In this document: in pieces, positions 4,852-6,028 of the stretch | Layout of the letters: every line of letters starts with the position of its first letter | Position numbering within the stretch: the stretch's first letter is position 1 | Source of the DNA: Pseudomonas sp. | GTDB lineage: Bacteria > Pseudomonadota > Gammaproteobacteria > Pseudomonadales > Pseudomonadaceae | Direction of reading: 5' to 3' | DNA: 6,028 bases | Assembly: GCA_029239415.1 (NCBI GenBank) | Contig: JAQZAY010000239.1 | Coordinates: 1 to 6,028 of the forward strand | The notes under the pieces: generated by a model | What the model was told of the DNA's origin: nothing | Database searches by the model: none | The model's input: the letters and a program-made list of their open reading frames with translations, nothing else | Program-made: the position numbers and the translations under genes

Positions 4852-6028
4852 TTACTTGCCCTGCCAGCGCTTGAGCACCAAGGTGGCGTTGGTGCCACCG
4901 AAGCCGAAGCTGTTGCTCATGACCGTGTCGATCTTGGCGTTTTCCTGCGTTTGCAGCTGGATCGGCAGGTCGGCAACGGCTGGGTCCAGCTCTTCGATGT
5001 TGGCCGAGCCGGCAATGAAATTGCCTTCCATCATCAGCATGCAGTAGATCGCCTCGTGTACGCCCGCAGCGCCCAGCGAGTGACCGGACAGGCTCTTGGT
5101 CGAGCTGATTGCCGGGGCCTTGCCAGCAAACACCTCGCGTACGCCCTTCATCTCGGCCACGTCGCCCACCGGCGTCGAAGTGCCGTGGGTGTTGAGGTAG
5201 TCGATCGGGGTGTCGACGGTGGACATGGCCATCTGCATGCAGCGGATGGCGCCTTCGCCGCTTGGAGCGACCATGTCGTAGCCGTCGGAGGTCGCGCCGT
5301 AGCCGACGATTTCGGCGTAGATCTTGGCGCCGCGGGCCAGGGCGTGTTCCAGCTCCTCGACCACCACCATGCCACCGCCACCGGCGATGACGAAGCCGTC
5401 GCGGTCGTTGTCGTAGGCACGCGAAGCTTTCTCGGGAGTCTCGTTGCGCTTGCTGGACAAGGCGCCCATGGCGTCGAACAGGAACGACTGGCTCCAGTGC
5501 TCTTCTTCACCGCCGCCGGCGAAGACCACGTCCTGCTTGCCCAGCTGGATCTGCTCCATGGCGGCGCCGATGCAATGCGCGCTGGTGGCGCAGGCGGAGG
5601 CGATGGAGTAGTTCAGGCCTTTGATCTTGAACGGGGTGGCCAGGCACGCCGAGACGGTGCTGCTCATGGTCCGGGTGACGCGATACGGACCGACACGCTT
5701 GACGCCTTTCTCGCGAAGGATGTCCAGCGCTTCCATCTGGTTCAGGGTCGACGCGCCGCCGGAGCCTGCGATCAGGCCGGTACGCGGGTTCGACACCTGG
5801 TCTTCGGTCAGGCCCGAGTCCTTGATCGCGTCCTGCATGGCCAGGTAGGCGTATGCGGCAGCATGGCCCACGAAGCGGAAGACCTTGCGATCGATCAGTT
5901 CCTCGAGATTGAGGTCGATGGAACCGGAAACCTGGCTACGCAGCCCCATTTCCTTGTATTCCGGGTTGAAACGAATGCCCGGACGGCTGTTGCGCAGGTT
6001 TTCGGTGACGGTAGCTTTGTCATTGCCC
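4852..6028 (-). CDS. fabB: Beta-ketoacyl-ACP synthase I (5' end outside window)
   Basis: Reads from the right edge (first whole codon 6027-6025) to TAA 4854-4852, giving 391 residues. The first visible residues GNDKATV match E. coli FabB from Gly16, so about 15 residues (the MxRxVITGLGIVS part) are missing and the full protein would be about 406, the family's usual length. FabB condenses malonyl-ACP with acyl-ACPs in the cytosol and is needed for elongation of the unsaturated cis-3-decenoyl-ACP branch made by FabA. The thiolase-fold active site is complete: nucleophile Cys in SACATSAH (codon 5592-5590), His in [11 protein letters not shown] (5187-5185), Lys in STKSLSGH (5097-5095) and the second His (5082-5080), equivalent to E. 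coli Cys163, His298, Lys328 and His333. The C-terminal GFGGTNA loop is present. The EEHWSQ and YDNDRDGFV region also follows the FabB rather than FabF pattern. In Pseudomonas fabB normally follows fabA in one operon; fabA would lie to the right of this window. The apparent methionine at 5949 is internal. Confidence 0.97.
   Translation of the reverse strand, partial: GNDKATVTENLRNSRPGIRFNPEYKEMGLRSQVSGSIDLNLEELIDRKVFRFVGHAAAYAYLAMQDAIKDSGLTEDQVSNPRTGLIAGSGGASTLNQMEALDILREKGVKRVGPYRVTRTMSSTVSACLATPFKIKGLNYSIASACATSAHCIGAAMEQIQLGKQDVVFAGGGEEEHWSQSFLFDAMGALSSKRNETPEKASRAYDNDRDGFVIAGGGGMVVVEELEHALARGAKIYAEIVGYGATSDGYDMVAPSGEGAIRCMQMAMSTVDTPIDYLNTHGTSTPVGDVAEMKGVREVFAGKAPAISSTKSLSGHSLGAAGVHEAIYCMLMMEGNFIAGSANIEELDPAVADLPIQLQTQENAKIDTVMSNSFGFGGTNATLVLKRWQGK

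Noticed and set aside
1..6028. Mobile element, prophage, CRISPR, toxin-antitoxin or defence system
   Set aside because: No transposase, integrase, spaced direct repeats, tRNA-linked attachment site or compact two-gene toxin module was seen; gene content and base use look like uniform core chromosome.

Overview
The window looks like a piece of core chromosome from a fluorescent pseudomonad, most likely of the Pseudomonas putida/entomophila type. This rests on strongly GC-biased codon use, the protein sequences (HtpG of 635 residues, a FabB very close to the gammaproteobacterial type, a DUF599-like membrane protein), and a REP-like GCGGGC/GCCCGC hairpin of the kind scattered between genes in that group. 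The species call is an inference; no search was run.

Layout from left to right: (1) the 3' end of a DUF599-like inner-membrane protein gene on the + strand (1-301); (2) a near-symmetric bidirectional terminator (333-361); (3) a small lipoprotein gene on the - strand (373-672) whose mature part is a run of alanine/acid-rich heptads followed by a Pro/Ala tail; (4) a 324-bp divergent intergenic region (673-996) holding a candidate extracytoplasmic-stress promoter for the lipoprotein, two inverted repeats, and a very good sigma-32 heat-shock promoter (883-910) for the next gene; (5) htpG, the bacterial Hsp90 (997-2904, +); (6) a UUCG-loop terminator (2918-2942); (7) a dienelactone-hydrolase-family alpha/beta hydrolase (2963-3688, +); (8) a 110-bp gap with a REP-like hairpin and a perfect 14-bp palindrome; (9) an exported amidohydrolase-2 family protein (3799-4800, +); (10) a bidirectional terminator (4809-4833) shared with (11) fabB on the - strand (4852 to the right edge, missing only about its first 15 codons).

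The genes do not form one pathway. htpG is a stress chaperone, fabB belongs to unsaturated fatty-acid synthesis (its usual partner fabA would lie beyond the right edge), and the two hydrolases have no substrate that can be read from the sequence. The dienelactone-hydrolase-like gene sits so close behind the htpG terminator that it may depend on read-through from the heat-shock promoter.

I see no mobile element, CRISPR array, tRNA, rRNA, phage gene or defence system, and no evidence of a novel multi-gene system. The points most worth a second look are the heptad-repeat lipoprotein with its candidate stress promoter, the sigma-32 promoter, the altered active site of the dienelactone-hydrolase-like protein, and the secretion signal on the amidohydrolase.
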